64,000 bases of DNA, from the NCBI GenBank assembly GCA_964540965.1, contig CAZIOT010000005.1, forward strand, positions 62,001-126,000. Direction: 5' to 3'. The notes under the pieces are model-generated. The model was not told the DNA's origin, did no database searches, and saw only the letters and a list, made by a program, of their open reading frames with translations. The position numbers and the translations under genes were made by a program. Below, in pieces: positions 55,143 through 62,814 of this stretch; positions within the stretch are counted from its first letter, which is position 1, and every line of letters starts with the position of its first letter. This stretch comes from JADYZU01 sp964540965 (GTDB lineage Bacteria > Pseudomonadota > Alphaproteobacteria > Rhodobacterales > Rhodobacteraceae).

Positions 55143-56356
55143 GCGGTGGCCTTCGGCCGCATCGCCAGCCAGATCAGCGCCGCGCCGGCCAGCACCAGGA
55201 AGGGCACCATGGCAAGGTTGACCGCCGACCAGCCCTCGACCGCCGAACCGCCCGAGCAGTTCATCAGCCCGCCCGAAGCGAGCGAGGCGAGCGTCACCGC
55301 GCCAAAGACGATGGCGTCGTTCATCCCCTGCACCTTGCCGCGTTCATGGGGTGCATAGGCGGCGGTCAGCATCGCCGTCGCGCCGACAAAGCCAAAGTTC
55401 CAGCCGATGCCCAGCAGGATCAGCGCGCCGAAGAAATGCGTCAGTTCGACCCCTGACAGCCCGACCAGCCCGGCCGCGGCAAGGATCGCCAGCCCCGTCG
55501 CCATGATCCGCACTGCGCCAAAGCGGGCGATCAGGTGGCCGGTGAAGAACGACGGCACGAACATCGCCAGCACATGCGCCGAGACGATGTCGGCGGCATT
55601 GTCCTGGGTGAAACCGCAGCCGACCACCGCCAGCGGCGTCGAGGTCATGACAAGGTTCATCAATGCATAGCTGACAGCCCCCACCAGCACCGCGATGCCG
55701 ATGGCGGGGGTGCGCAAAAGCTCGGCCACGCTGCGCGATGGCACCGTGGCGGCGGTGCGGACCTGCGGCCTGGGCAGGTCGAGAAGCAGGAACAGGAAAA
55801 TCCCGGCAAGGCTGATGACCGCCGCCGTCAGATAGGTGCCGACAAAGGGCACGGCGGTAAAGCCCTCGGTCACCTTGACAAGTTGCGGCCCGACAAGGGC
55901 CGAGATCAGGCCCCCCGCCATCACCCAGGAAATCGCCTTGGGGCGGAAGGAATCCGACGCGGTGTCGGTGGCGGCGAAACGGTAGAATCCCTGCGCCGAC
56001 ATGTAGGTGCCGGTAAGGTAGGACCCGAGGAGCAAGAGCCCGAAGCTGCCGATGGAAACCGCCAGTGCGGCAATCGCCGACCCGACGATGCCGCCCACGG
56101 CACCAAGGAAGAATCCCGGCACCCGTCCATGGCGCTGCATGAAGGGCGACAGCCAGGGCGCGGTGGACATCGACCCGAACACCACCATCGAGATCGGCAG
56201 CGTCGCAAGGCAGGGATTGGGCGCCAGCATCTGCCCGGCCAGCCCGCCGATCACGAAAACCATGGTGATCTGGCTGCCGAGGATCGCTTGCGCCGCGACA
56301 AGGACCGCAACATTGCGCCGGGCCTTGCGGTCGTCGATGAGAGACGGATTTTCCAT
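55139..56356 (-). CDS. MFS transporter
   Basis: 405 residues, 12 predicted helices. The family loop between helices 2 and 3 is weak (SPFMQRHGRVPGFFLG). FYRFAATDTASDSFRPKAISWVMAGG and YAPHERGKVQGMNDA resemble the MFS group that includes YfcJ-like/unknown carriers. A Cys/Asn-rich segment GGLMNCSGGSAVEGW is near the last helices. The substrate is unknown. Coupled downstream to the DUF6157 gene. Confidence 0.86.
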   Translation of the reverse strand: MENPSLIDDRKARRNVAVLVAAQAILGSQITMVFVIGGLAGQMLAPNPCLATLPISMVVFGSMSTAPWLSPFMQRHGRVPGFFLGAVGGIVGSAIAALAVSIGSFGLLLLGSYLTGTYMSAQGFYRFAATDTASDSFRPKAISWVMAGGLISALVGPQLVKVTEGFTAVPFVGTYLTAAVISLAGIFLFLLLDLPRPQVRTAATVPSRSVAELLRTPAIGIAVLVGAVSYALMNLVMTSTPLAVVGCGFTQDNAADIVSAHVLAMFVPSFFTGHLIARFGAVRIMATGLAILAAAGLVGLSGVELTHFFGALILLGIGWNFGFVGATAMLTAAYAPHERGKVQGMNDAIVFGAVTLASLASGGLMNCSGGSAVEGWSAVNLAMVPFLVLAGAALIWLAMRPKATA

Positions 56357-56485
56357 GCCGCAGGCCTAGCCCGCGTCACCGGGGGTTGCAACGGCCTCCC
56401 ACGGGGGAAGGCCGGGCTGTTACGGCGACCGCGCCGGAAAATGCCACGGTCGGGCAGGGCAAGTCCGGTCGGCCGCAGTCCGCCA

Positions 56486-56833
56486 TCACGCGTCTAAAGG
56501 CGGGTCCGGCTGCATCAGGGGCCAGACCTCGACCACGCCATGGGCGACGGCGCAGGGCGAGCGCGCCACAAGGGCGATGGCGGCGTCAAGGTCGGGGGCG
56601 TCGATGATGGCGAAACCGGCCACCGGCAGGGCGGCGCTGCGGTAGGGGCCGGGGGCGGTGCGCAGTCCGGTGGCGTCGGGATTGCGCACCTGGACCGGCG
56701 CGCCGGCGATACCCATCACCGCGCCCTTCCGCTGCAACGCGGCGTCATTGGCATGGGCGGCGGCGCGGATTTCGGGCGGGGCGCTGTCGTGGCCCGCCTG
56801 ATCGCCAAATCCGATGGTGACGAATTTCGGCAT
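56486..56833 (-). CDS. YCII-related domain protein
   Basis: 115-residue dimeric alpha-beta barrel protein (YciI/DGPF type): MPKFVTIGFGDQAGHDSAPPEI, central LRTAPGPYRSAALPVAGFAIIDAPDLDAAIALVARSP and C-terminal VEVWPLM. Members are small enzymes or binding proteins of mostly unknown role. ATG 56833 is preceded by GGAACC on its strand. It is divergent from the glycosylase gene. Confidence 0.85.
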   Translation of the reverse strand: MPKFVTIGFGDQAGHDSAPPEIRAAAHANDAALQRKGAVMGIAGAPVQVRNPDATGLRTAPGPYRSAALPVAGFAIIDAPDLDAAIALVARSPCAVAHGVVEVWPLMQPDPPLDA

Positions 56834-56925
56834 GTCGGGTTCCTTTCGTTGCCCGGCAAACGGCCGGGCCGGGGCAGGGGTTCCCTGCTTGGCAGGCCGG
56901 CGCCGGGGCCTTAGACCGAAAGGCC

Positions 56926-57570
56926 ATGACGCCTGTCGAAACCACCGCCGCGCCCCGCCTGATCCACGGTGACGCCTGCCTTGCCGAGGGTGCGGCCTGG
57001 CTTCTCTCGGTCGAGCCGCGCTTTGCCCCTGCCCTGGCCGCGCCCCTGCCGTTGCGGCTGCGGCCCGACGGCTTTGCCGCGCTGCTGTGGGCCATCGTCG
57101 GCCAGCAGGTCTCGACCGCTTCGGCGCAGGCGATCTGGGCGCGGGTCGAGGCGGCGGGGCTGACCGACCCCGCGGCAATCCGCGCCGCCAGCGACGGTGA
57201 CCTGCGTGCGGCCGGGCTGTCGCGGCCCAAGGCGCGCTACATGCGGGCGCTGGCCGAGGCGGACCCCGACCTTGCCGCCCTGCGCACCCTGCCGACCGAG
57301 GCCGTGGTCGACCAACTGACGGCCCTTCCCGGCATTGGCCGCTGGACCGCTGAAATCTATGCCATGCTGTCGCTTGGCCATGCCGATGTGTTGGCGGCGG
57401 GCGACCTTGCCCTGCAGGAATCGGCCCGCCTGCTCTTTGCCCTGCCCGAACGCCCGCCGGAACGCAGCTTGCGCGCGATGGCCGAGGCCTGGCGGCCGTG
57501 GCGGTCGGTTGCAGCGCGCGCGCTATGGGCCTACTACCGCGCGGTGAAACAGCGCGAGGGGGTCGGCTGA
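56926..57570 (+). CDS. DNA-3-methyladenine glycosylase II (AlkA-like, HhH-GPD)
   Basis: 214-residue base-excision repair enzyme that removes alkylated purines. HhH at about 131-150 (LTALPGIGRWTAEIYAMLSL) and catalytic Asp160 in VLAAGDLALQ, standard for the HhH-GPD superfamily; Trp/Tyr-rich pocket residues are present (WAIVGQQVS). It lacks the N-terminal domain of E. coli AlkA and any FeS-cluster Cys. Followed 17 bp later by the esterase gene. Confidence 0.93.
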   Translation: MTPVETTAAPRLIHGDACLAEGAAWLLSVEPRFAPALAAPLPLRLRPDGFAALLWAIVGQQVSTASAQAIWARVEAAGLTDPAAIRAASDGDLRAAGLSRPKARYMRALAEADPDLAALRTLPTEAVVDQLTALPGIGRWTAEIYAMLSLGHADVLAAGDLALQESARLLFALPERPPERSLRAMAEAWRPWRSVAARALWAYYRAVKQREGVG

Positions 57571-57587
57571 CCCCGGAAAGGCGACAG

Positions 57588-58256
57588 ATGACCCGTGCCC
57601 TGACGGCCGGCCGCGTCGATCCGGCAAGCGGCGACACCCGGTCCGCCGTGGTGTTCCTGCATGGCTATGGCGCCAATGGCGCCGACCTTCTGGGACTGGC
57701 CGCGGTGCTGGGCGAACACCTGCCCGACACGCTGTTTGTCGCACCCGACGCGCCCGAAGCCTGCGCCGGGGCGCCGATGGGCTTTCAGTGGTTCCCGATT
57801 CCCTGGATCGATGGATCCAGCGAGGAGGAAAGCCGGCAGGGCCTGTGGCAGGCGGCGCGCGATCTGGACGCTTTCCTGACCGGGCTGATGGTCGATGAGG
57901 ATCTCTTGCCCGAACAGGTGGCGTTGTTCGGATTCTCGCAAGGGTCGATGATGGCGTTGCATGTGGCGCCGCGGCGCGAGGATGCGGTGGCGGCGGTCGT
58001 GGCCTTTTCCGGCCGGCTGCTGGAACCGGAACTGCTTGCCGACGAGGCGCTGAGCCGGCCGCCGGTGCTGCTGGTCCATGGCGATCAGGACAATGTGGTG
58101 CCGATCGAGGCGCTGCCCGCCGCGGCCGAGGGCCTGCAGGCCGCCGGCTGGGAAGAAGTCTATGCCCATGTCATGCGCGGCACCGCCCATGGCATCGCGC
58201 CCGACGGGCTCGAGGTCGCGCTGGCCTTTCTGCGCGACCGGCTGGGCGTCGCCTGA
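57588..58256 (+). CDS. Carboxylesterase/phospholipase-type alpha/beta hydrolase
   Basis: 222-residue serine hydrolase of the YpfH/acyl-protein-thioesterase type. Catalytic triad: Ser118 (GFSQGSMM), Asp168 (HGDQDNVVP), His201 (GTAHGI). The oxyanion region is FLHGYGANGADLLGLA. No signal peptide. ATG 57588 has GGAAAGG upstream. The next gene starts on its stop codon (TGATG). Confidence 0.92.
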   Translation: MTRALTAGRVDPASGDTRSAVVFLHGYGANGADLLGLAAVLGEHLPDTLFVAPDAPEACAGAPMGFQWFPIPWIDGSSEEESRQGLWQAARDLDAFLTGLMVDEDLLPEQVALFGFSQGSMMALHVAPRREDAVAAVVAFSGRLLEPELLADEALSRPPVLLVHGDQDNVVPIEALPAAAEGLQAAGWEEVYAHVMRGTAHGIAPDGLEVALAFLRDRLGVA

Positions 58257-58711
58257 TGGCGATCACCGATGTCGCGGGACTCGAGGATTTCCTGTTCCGC
58301 GAGGTGCCGGCGCTGCGCGGCGACTACCGGGTCGAGGCGGCCGGTCCCGGCTGGGCCAGCCTGCGCCTGACCGTCGGACCGCAGCACCTGAGGCCCGGGC
58401 CGACGGTGGCGGGACCGCATGTCTTTGCCCTGGCCGATTTCGCCGCATGGCTGGCGGTGCAGACCCTTGCCGGGCCGCTGCCGATGGCGGTGACGACCAA
58501 TGCCTCGATCGACTATCTGCGGATGCCGGGGGCGGCCGATCTGCTGGCGCGCGCCGAGGTGCTCAAGATGGGGCGGTCGCTGGCCGTCATCGACATCCGC
58601 ATCAGCCGCACCGACAGCGGCGATCTGGTGGCGCGGTCAAGCATGACCTATGCGATTCCGCCACGGGCTGGTCAGGCCGAGCCGGCCATCAGCGCCAGCG
58701 CGCGGGTATAG
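58256..58711 (+). CDS. PaaI-like hotdog-fold thioesterase
   Basis: 151-residue thioesterase of the PaaI/4HBT hotdog fold, expected to hydrolyse an acyl-CoA or acyl-ACP. Hotdog helix and strand features: GPTVAGPHVFALADFAAWLAV, TTNASIDYLRMP, and ARAEVLKMGRSLAVIDIRISR. The usual active-site HG is replaced by GPHVFALADF around the helix, seen in related groups. One-base overlap with the esterase; its 3' end overlaps the convergent deoxyribosyltransferase gene by 40 bp. Confidence 0.85.
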   Translation: MAITDVAGLEDFLFREVPALRGDYRVEAAGPGWASLRLTVGPQHLRPGPTVAGPHVFALADFAAWLAVQTLAGPLPMAVTTNASIDYLRMPGAADLLARAEVLKMGRSLAVIDIRISRTDSGDLVARSSMTYAIPPRAGQAEPAISASARV

Positions 58712-59226
58712 CTTGCCAGATCGCGGTCGGGGTCGGCGACGGCGGCATCGGGGCGGATGACCTGGCCGCCATGTTCAAGAATGCCGCAGTCGATCATCAG
58801 GTTGTCGGCAAGGCCATAGGTCTCGATCGCCAGACCATCGCTGCCGGCCATCGCCTGCGGGCCGTCCTGCCGATACCACTCGGCCCAGACGCGGGCGCCA
58901 TAGGGGCGGGGGTCGTTGGAATAGGCCCAGACCCGGCGCCCCGAGGCGATCATGAAGCCGATCTCGAACACGGTGCCGGGATCGGCCGACACGCCGCGAA
59001 ACGGGGTGATGTTGGCGAGGCAATAGTCGGCATCCAGCATCATCCGCCGGTCCTTGAGATAGATGCCGCGCGCGGTTTGCACCTCGGTTGTCGGATCGGC
59101 GTTCTCGTCCGGGCCGGGGCCGGTGACGGTAAAGCCGTGGCGCGCGGCGATGCGGCGCTTTTCGCCCATGACGGCGGCGGCATCGGGCAGGAACACCTCG
59201 GGCCCGGCGATATAGAGGCTGGGCAT
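58672..59226 (-). CDS. Nucleoside 2-deoxyribosyltransferase
   Basis: 184 residues, Rossmann-like fold that exchanges bases on 2'-deoxyribonucleosides (salvage). The N-terminal signature YIAGPEVFLPDA is followed by DADYCLANITPFRGVSADPG and the catalytic Glu88 in GTVFEIGFM, as in the family. The end overlaps the thioesterase gene by 40 bp on the opposite strand. It is divergent from rplM. Confidence 0.92.
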   Translation of the reverse strand: MPSLYIAGPEVFLPDAAAVMGEKRRIAARHGFTVTGPGPDENADPTTEVQTARGIYLKDRRMMLDADYCLANITPFRGVSADPGTVFEIGFMIASGRRVWAYSNDPRPYGARVWAEWYRQDGPQAMAGSDGLAIETYGLADNLMIDCGILEHGGQVIRPDAAVADPDRDLASYTRALALMAGSA

Positions 59227-59377
59227 GGTCTGTCCTTTCCTTGCGCGGGCCTTTGCGGTGGTCTAGCAACCGCGCTGCGGGGCGGCAAGGCCGGGCGGGG
59301 GTGGTAATGGAGTGGGGTAAAATAATACCTAATTTCCAAGTCACTGTTATGCAATGATTTAATTATGGAGCCGCCGC

Positions 59378-59405
59378 TTGACCCGGCCGGACGCGCCTAT
59401 ATAAG
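59378..59405 (+). promoter_or_regulatory. Strong promoter of rplM-rpsI
   Basis: TTGACC (59378-59383) and TATAAG (59400-59405) with a 16-bp spacer, 53 bp upstream of rplM. It is preceded by an unusually A/T-rich stretch (59309-59370, for example TAAAATAATACCTAATTT) in otherwise GC-rich DNA, which could serve as an UP element or bind a regulator. Confidence 0.75.
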
Positions 59406-59457
59406 CCCCCCATCCGAAAGACCCGTGGCAGCCCGCTGCCCGAGAGACTGGTGAAAC

Positions 59458-59919
59458 ATGAAAACCTTTTCCGCTACTCCCGCGGACATCGAGAAGAAGT
59501 GGGTCGTGATCGACGCCGAAGGCGTGGTCCTGGGCCGTCTCGCCTCGATCGTCGCCATGCGCCTGCGTGGCAAGCACAAGCCCACCTTCACGCCGCACAT
59601 GGACATGGGCGACAACTTGATCGTCATCAATGCCGACAAGGTGCAGCTGACCGGCAACAAGCGTGACGAACGCTTTTACTGGCACACCGGCCATCCCGGC
59701 GGCATCAAGTCGCGCACCAAGGCCGAGATCCTGGAAGGCAAGCACCCCGAGCGCGTGGTCGAGAAGGCCGTCGAACGGATGCTGCCCGGCAACCGCCTGA
59801 GCCGGGTGCAGATGACCCATCTGCGGGTCTTCGCCGGTGCCGATCACGGCATGGAGGCGCAGAAGCCCGAGGTTGTCGACGTCAAGTCGATGAACAAGAA
59901 GAACACGAGGACCGCGTAA
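59458..59919 (+). CDS. rplM: 50S ribosomal protein L13
   Basis: Assembly protein of the large ribosomal subunit, 153 residues, starting MKTFSATPADIEKKWVVIDA; KHKPTFTPHMDMGD and RVVEKAVERMLPGNRLSR are L13 signatures. It is followed 2 bp later by rpsI, the conserved L13-S9 operon. A sigma-70-like promoter lies upstream. Confidence 0.98.
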   Translation: MKTFSATPADIEKKWVVIDAEGVVLGRLASIVAMRLRGKHKPTFTPHMDMGDNLIVINADKVQLTGNKRDERFYWHTGHPGGIKSRTKAEILEGKHPERVVEKAVERMLPGNRLSRVQMTHLRVFAGADHGMEAQKPEVVDVKSMNKKNTRTA

Positions 59920-59921
59920 TC

Positions 59922-60428
59922 ATGGCCGAACAGATCCGTTCGCTCGATCAGCTTGCCGCCGCCACCGGCGCGCCGGCCGCGGCCGAAGCCCCCGTCGCCG
60001 CCCCGCGCGAACCGCAGCGCGACAAGCTGAACCGCGCCTATGCCACCGGCAAGCGCAAGGACGCGGTTGCCCGCGTCTGGGTCAAGCCCGGCTCGGGCAA
60101 GTTCCTGATCCGCAACAACAAGGGCGAGTTCGTGGATTACACGATCTATTTCGCCCGCCCGGTGCTGCAGATGATCCTGCGCCAGCCGTTCCAGGTGGCC
60201 GGTGTCTCGGGCCAGTTCGACGTCTATGCCACCGTCGCCGGCGGCGGGCTGTCGGGCCAGGCCGGTGCGGTCAAGCACGGCATCTCCAAGGCGCTGCAAC
60301 TGTGGGATCCGACGCTGCGCGGCGCGCTCAAGGCCGCCGGTTTCCTGACCCGCGACAGCCGCGTGGTCGAGCGCAAGAAATACGGCAAGCGCAAGGCGCG
60401 CCGGTCGTTCCAGTTCTCGAAACGCTGA
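59922..60428 (+). CDS. rpsI: 30S ribosomal protein S9
   Basis: 168 residues. The S9 core begins at NRAYATGKRKDAVARVWVKPG (about residue 41) and ends with the basic KYGKRKARRSFQFSKR tail that reaches the P-site tRNA. The first 40 residues (Ala/Pro-rich) are an extension beyond E. coli S9 and typical of alphaproteobacteria. Confidence 0.98.
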   Translation: MAEQIRSLDQLAAATGAPAAAEAPVAAPREPQRDKLNRAYATGKRKDAVARVWVKPGSGKFLIRNNKGEFVDYTIYFARPVLQMILRQPFQVAGVSGQFDVYATVAGGGLSGQAGAVKHGISKALQLWDPTLRGALKAAGFLTRDSRVVERKKYGKRKARRSFQFSKR

Positions 60429-60452
60429 TCGTTTCGGGCTGCTACAGGGAAG

Positions 60453-60478
60453 GGGCCTGCCGGTTGGCGGGCCCTTTT
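60453..60478 (+). terminator. Intrinsic terminator of rplM-rpsI
   Basis: Stem GGGCCTGCC (60453-60461) with GGCGGGCCC (60466-60474), one G-T pair, loop GGTT, followed by TTTT. It lies 25 bp after rpsI. Confidence 0.88.
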
Positions 60479-60504
60479 CGTTTGGTGTTTCCCGGGGCGG
60501 AGGA

Positions 60505-60596
60505 TTGGGGGGCATCTGCCCCCCAAACCCCCTGACCAGAGGCGGCCCGCGGGCCTCCTCTGGACTCCTCCGCGGGTATTTCTGCAAAGATGAAGG
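60505..60596 (+). repeat. Modular 3'-end element, copy C
   Basis: In rpsI direction: G-run hairpin 60505-60526 (TTGGGGGGCA TC TGCCCCCCAA), second hairpin 60536-60563 (CCAGAGGCGGCCC with GGGCCTCCTCTGG, one mismatch), then the box 60564-60594 (ACTCCTCCGCGGGTATTTCTG then CAAAGATGAA). Aligns block by block with copy B; the stem interiors differ but remain paired. It lies 76 bp after rpsI, beyond the terminator. Confidence 0.78.
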
Positions 60597-60728
60597 GGGG
60601 CCGGCGGCGCCATTGCCGCTGCGGCGCCTGGATTGCAGCGGAACCTGTCGTCTGATGCAGCGATTCCGGTTGATCTTTTCCGGCGTTGCCCCGAACACTT
60701 GCCCAAAACAAGACAGACGGGGACGGGG

Positions 60729-62003
60729 ATGGCGTCACGCGGTTTCATCTCGGGCGAGGGCAGGCGGGCCTTTTTCAGCATCCTGCCGCCCTTCGTCTAT
60801 GCCATTCTCCTCATGGCGATCCCGCTGGCGGCGGTGGTCATCATCAGCTTTCAGGTGCGCGATGCGGCCGGGGGCGAATGGCTGCCCGCGACGGTTCCCG
60901 GCTTTGTCAGCGGCAGCCTGCGCTTTCTGGCCCTCGCACTGACGCTGACCCTGCCCGTTGCCATGGCGATCTCGATCCGGCGCGAGAGTTTCGCGGCGGC
61001 GCTGCGGTCGCTGCTGGTCCTGCTGCCGCTCTGGCTGACGGCGCTATACATCGCCTATTCCTGGCTGGTCACCCAGGGCATCGGTCTGGGCAATTACGCC
61101 GCGGTCTTTACCGACCCGATCAACATCCGCGGCGCGGTGCGCGGCGGCGACTGGCAGATCCCGCTGCTGCGCACGCTGTTTCTGGCCGCCGTCGCGGCGC
61201 TGGCGATCATGGTTGCCGGGCATTACGCGCGCTGGCCCGGGCGGATGCAGGCGGCGCTGTGCGTGCTTGTCCTTCTGGGCCTGCTGGCCTGGTTCCTTGT
61301 CGTCGATGTGGTGGGCGGCGGCATCTGGCTGCCCGGATTGTTGCCGCGGTCGCTGTTCGTGTCGATCGCGGTGACGGCGGCGACGGTGATCCTTGCCTAT
61401 CCCATCGCCTATTTCATCAGCTTCAAGGTCGCCCCCAGCCGCAAGTCGCTGTGGCTGTTCCTGATCACCATCCCGTTCTGGACCAGCTACCTGATCCGCA
61501 TCTTCCTGTGGAAGGTGATCCTGGGCTATTCCGGCGTGGTCAACGCCGCCCTGACCGGCATCGGAATCATCGACGAGCCGCTGACCTTCATCCTTTACAA
61601 CGCCAATGCGGTGATCATCACGCTGGCCCATGCCTATGCGCCCTTCGCCATCCTGCCGATCTTCGTGGCGCTGGAAAAGATCGACCGCAGCCTCAAGGAG
61701 GCGTCGCGCGACCTGGGCGAGAACCGCTTCACCACCTTCCTGCGGGTGACGCTGCCGCTGTCGGTGCCCGGCATCGTCGCGGCGGTGCTGATCGTCTTCA
61801 TCCCGACCATCGGCGATTATGTCACCCCGGAACTGGTCGGCGGATCGCAGGGGCTGCTGATTGCCAACCGCATCCAGGCGCTGTTCCTGCAGGTGAACGA
61901 CCCTGGCCTTGGCTCGGCCCTGTCCATCGTCACCATGGCGACGGTCGGCGTGACCAGCCTGATCTTCGTCTTTGCCCTGCGCCGCTGGCTGAGGAGGGCC
62001 TGA
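60729..62003 (+). CDS. ABC transporter permease, PotB-like, with enlarged N-terminal part
   Basis: Inner-membrane permease of a polyamine/opine-type importer, 424 residues (typical PotB is about 290). ATG 60729 follows ACGGGGACGGGG. The C-terminal half has the normal permease core with the ATPase-coupling EAA loop (KEASRDLGENRFTTFLRVTLPLS). The N-terminal 220 residues contain extra helices, and LRFLALALTLTLPVAMAIS...LLVLLPLWLTALYIAYSWLV looks like an imperfect copy of SIAVTAATVILAYPIAYFIS...LFLITIPFWTSYLIRIFL further on. First gene of a three-gene operon. No substrate-binding protein gene is in the window, so the substrate is unknown. Confidence 0.9.
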   Translation: MASRGFISGEGRRAFFSILPPFVYAILLMAIPLAAVVIISFQVRDAAGGEWLPATVPGFVSGSLRFLALALTLTLPVAMAISIRRESFAAALRSLLVLLPLWLTALYIAYSWLVTQGIGLGNYAAVFTDPINIRGAVRGGDWQIPLLRTLFLAAVAALAIMVAGHYARWPGRMQAALCVLVLLGLLAWFLVVDVVGGGIWLPGLLPRSLFVSIAVTAATVILAYPIAYFISFKVAPSRKSLWLFLITIPFWTSYLIRIFLWKVILGYSGVVNAALTGIGIIDEPLTFILYNANAVIITLAHAYAPFAILPIFVALEKIDRSLKEASRDLGENRFTTFLRVTLPLSVPGIVAAVLIVFIPTIGDYVTPELVGGSQGLLIANRIQALFLQVNDPGLGSALSIVTMATVGVTSLIFVFALRRWLRRA

Positions 62004-62004
62004 G

Positions 62005-62814
62005 ATGAAATCGCCGCTGCTGCGCCTTTACGCCATCCTCTACCTGATCTTCCTGTTCGCGCCGATCATCCTGCTGCCGCTGTTCGCCTTCAACGAAGGC
62101 AAGATCATCGCCTTTCCGCTGACCGGCTTTTCGACCCAGTGGTTCGAGGCCCTGTGGGCCCGGCCCGCGCTGCACGAGGCCCTGCGCAATTCGCTGATCA
62201 TCGCCGTGTCGACCGCGATCATCGCCACGATATTCGGCATCTTCGCCGCCCGCGGCGGGGCCCTTGCCGATTATCCGTTCAAGGGCGGCATGGTCGGCTT
62301 CATCATGCTGCCGCTGGTCCTGCCGGAAATCATCCTGGCCGTGGCCCTTCTGGTGATCGTGACCAAGGTGCTGGGCCTGTCGCCCAACCTGTTCACCATC
62401 ATCCTGGCACATGTGCTGATCTGCACGCCCTATGCGACGGCGATCCTGAACGGCGCCTTCGCCAACCTCGACAAGAGTTTCGAGGAAGCGGCGATGGACC
62501 TTGGCGAAAACCGCTGGGGCGCGTTCCGGCTGGTCACGCTGCCGCTGGTGATGCCGGGCATCGTCTCGGCCATGCTGATCTCGTTCATCATCAGCCTGGA
62601 CGAGTTCATCATCGCCTTCTTCCTGTCGGGCAATGTTACCACGCTGCCGGTCTATATCTATGGCCTGCGCCGGCAGTCGGATGAACTGCCGATCATCATG
62701 GCGCTTGGCACCATCCTCGTCACCCTGTCGATCATCCTTCTGGTGGTCGCCGAAATCTTCCGCCAGCGCGGCATGAAGCGCGCCGGCATCAAGGACACCG
62801 GAGGCTTTCTGTGA
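62005..62814 (+). CDS. ABC transporter permease, PotC-like
   Basis: 269-residue second permease of the importer with six helices and the EAA loop EEAAMDLGENRWGAFRLVTLPLV. It follows the first permease after one base and overlaps the ATPase gene by 4 bp. Resembles PotC/YdcV. Confidence 0.95.
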   Translation: MKSPLLRLYAILYLIFLFAPIILLPLFAFNEGKIIAFPLTGFSTQWFEALWARPALHEALRNSLIIAVSTAIIATIFGIFAARGGALADYPFKGGMVGFIMLPLVLPEIILAVALLVIVTKVLGLSPNLFTIILAHVLICTPYATAILNGAFANLDKSFEEAAMDLGENRWGAFRLVTLPLVMPGIVSAMLISFIISLDEFIIAFFLSGNVTTLPVYIYGLRRQSDELPIIMALGTILVTLSIILLVVAEIFRQRGMKRAGIKDTGGFL

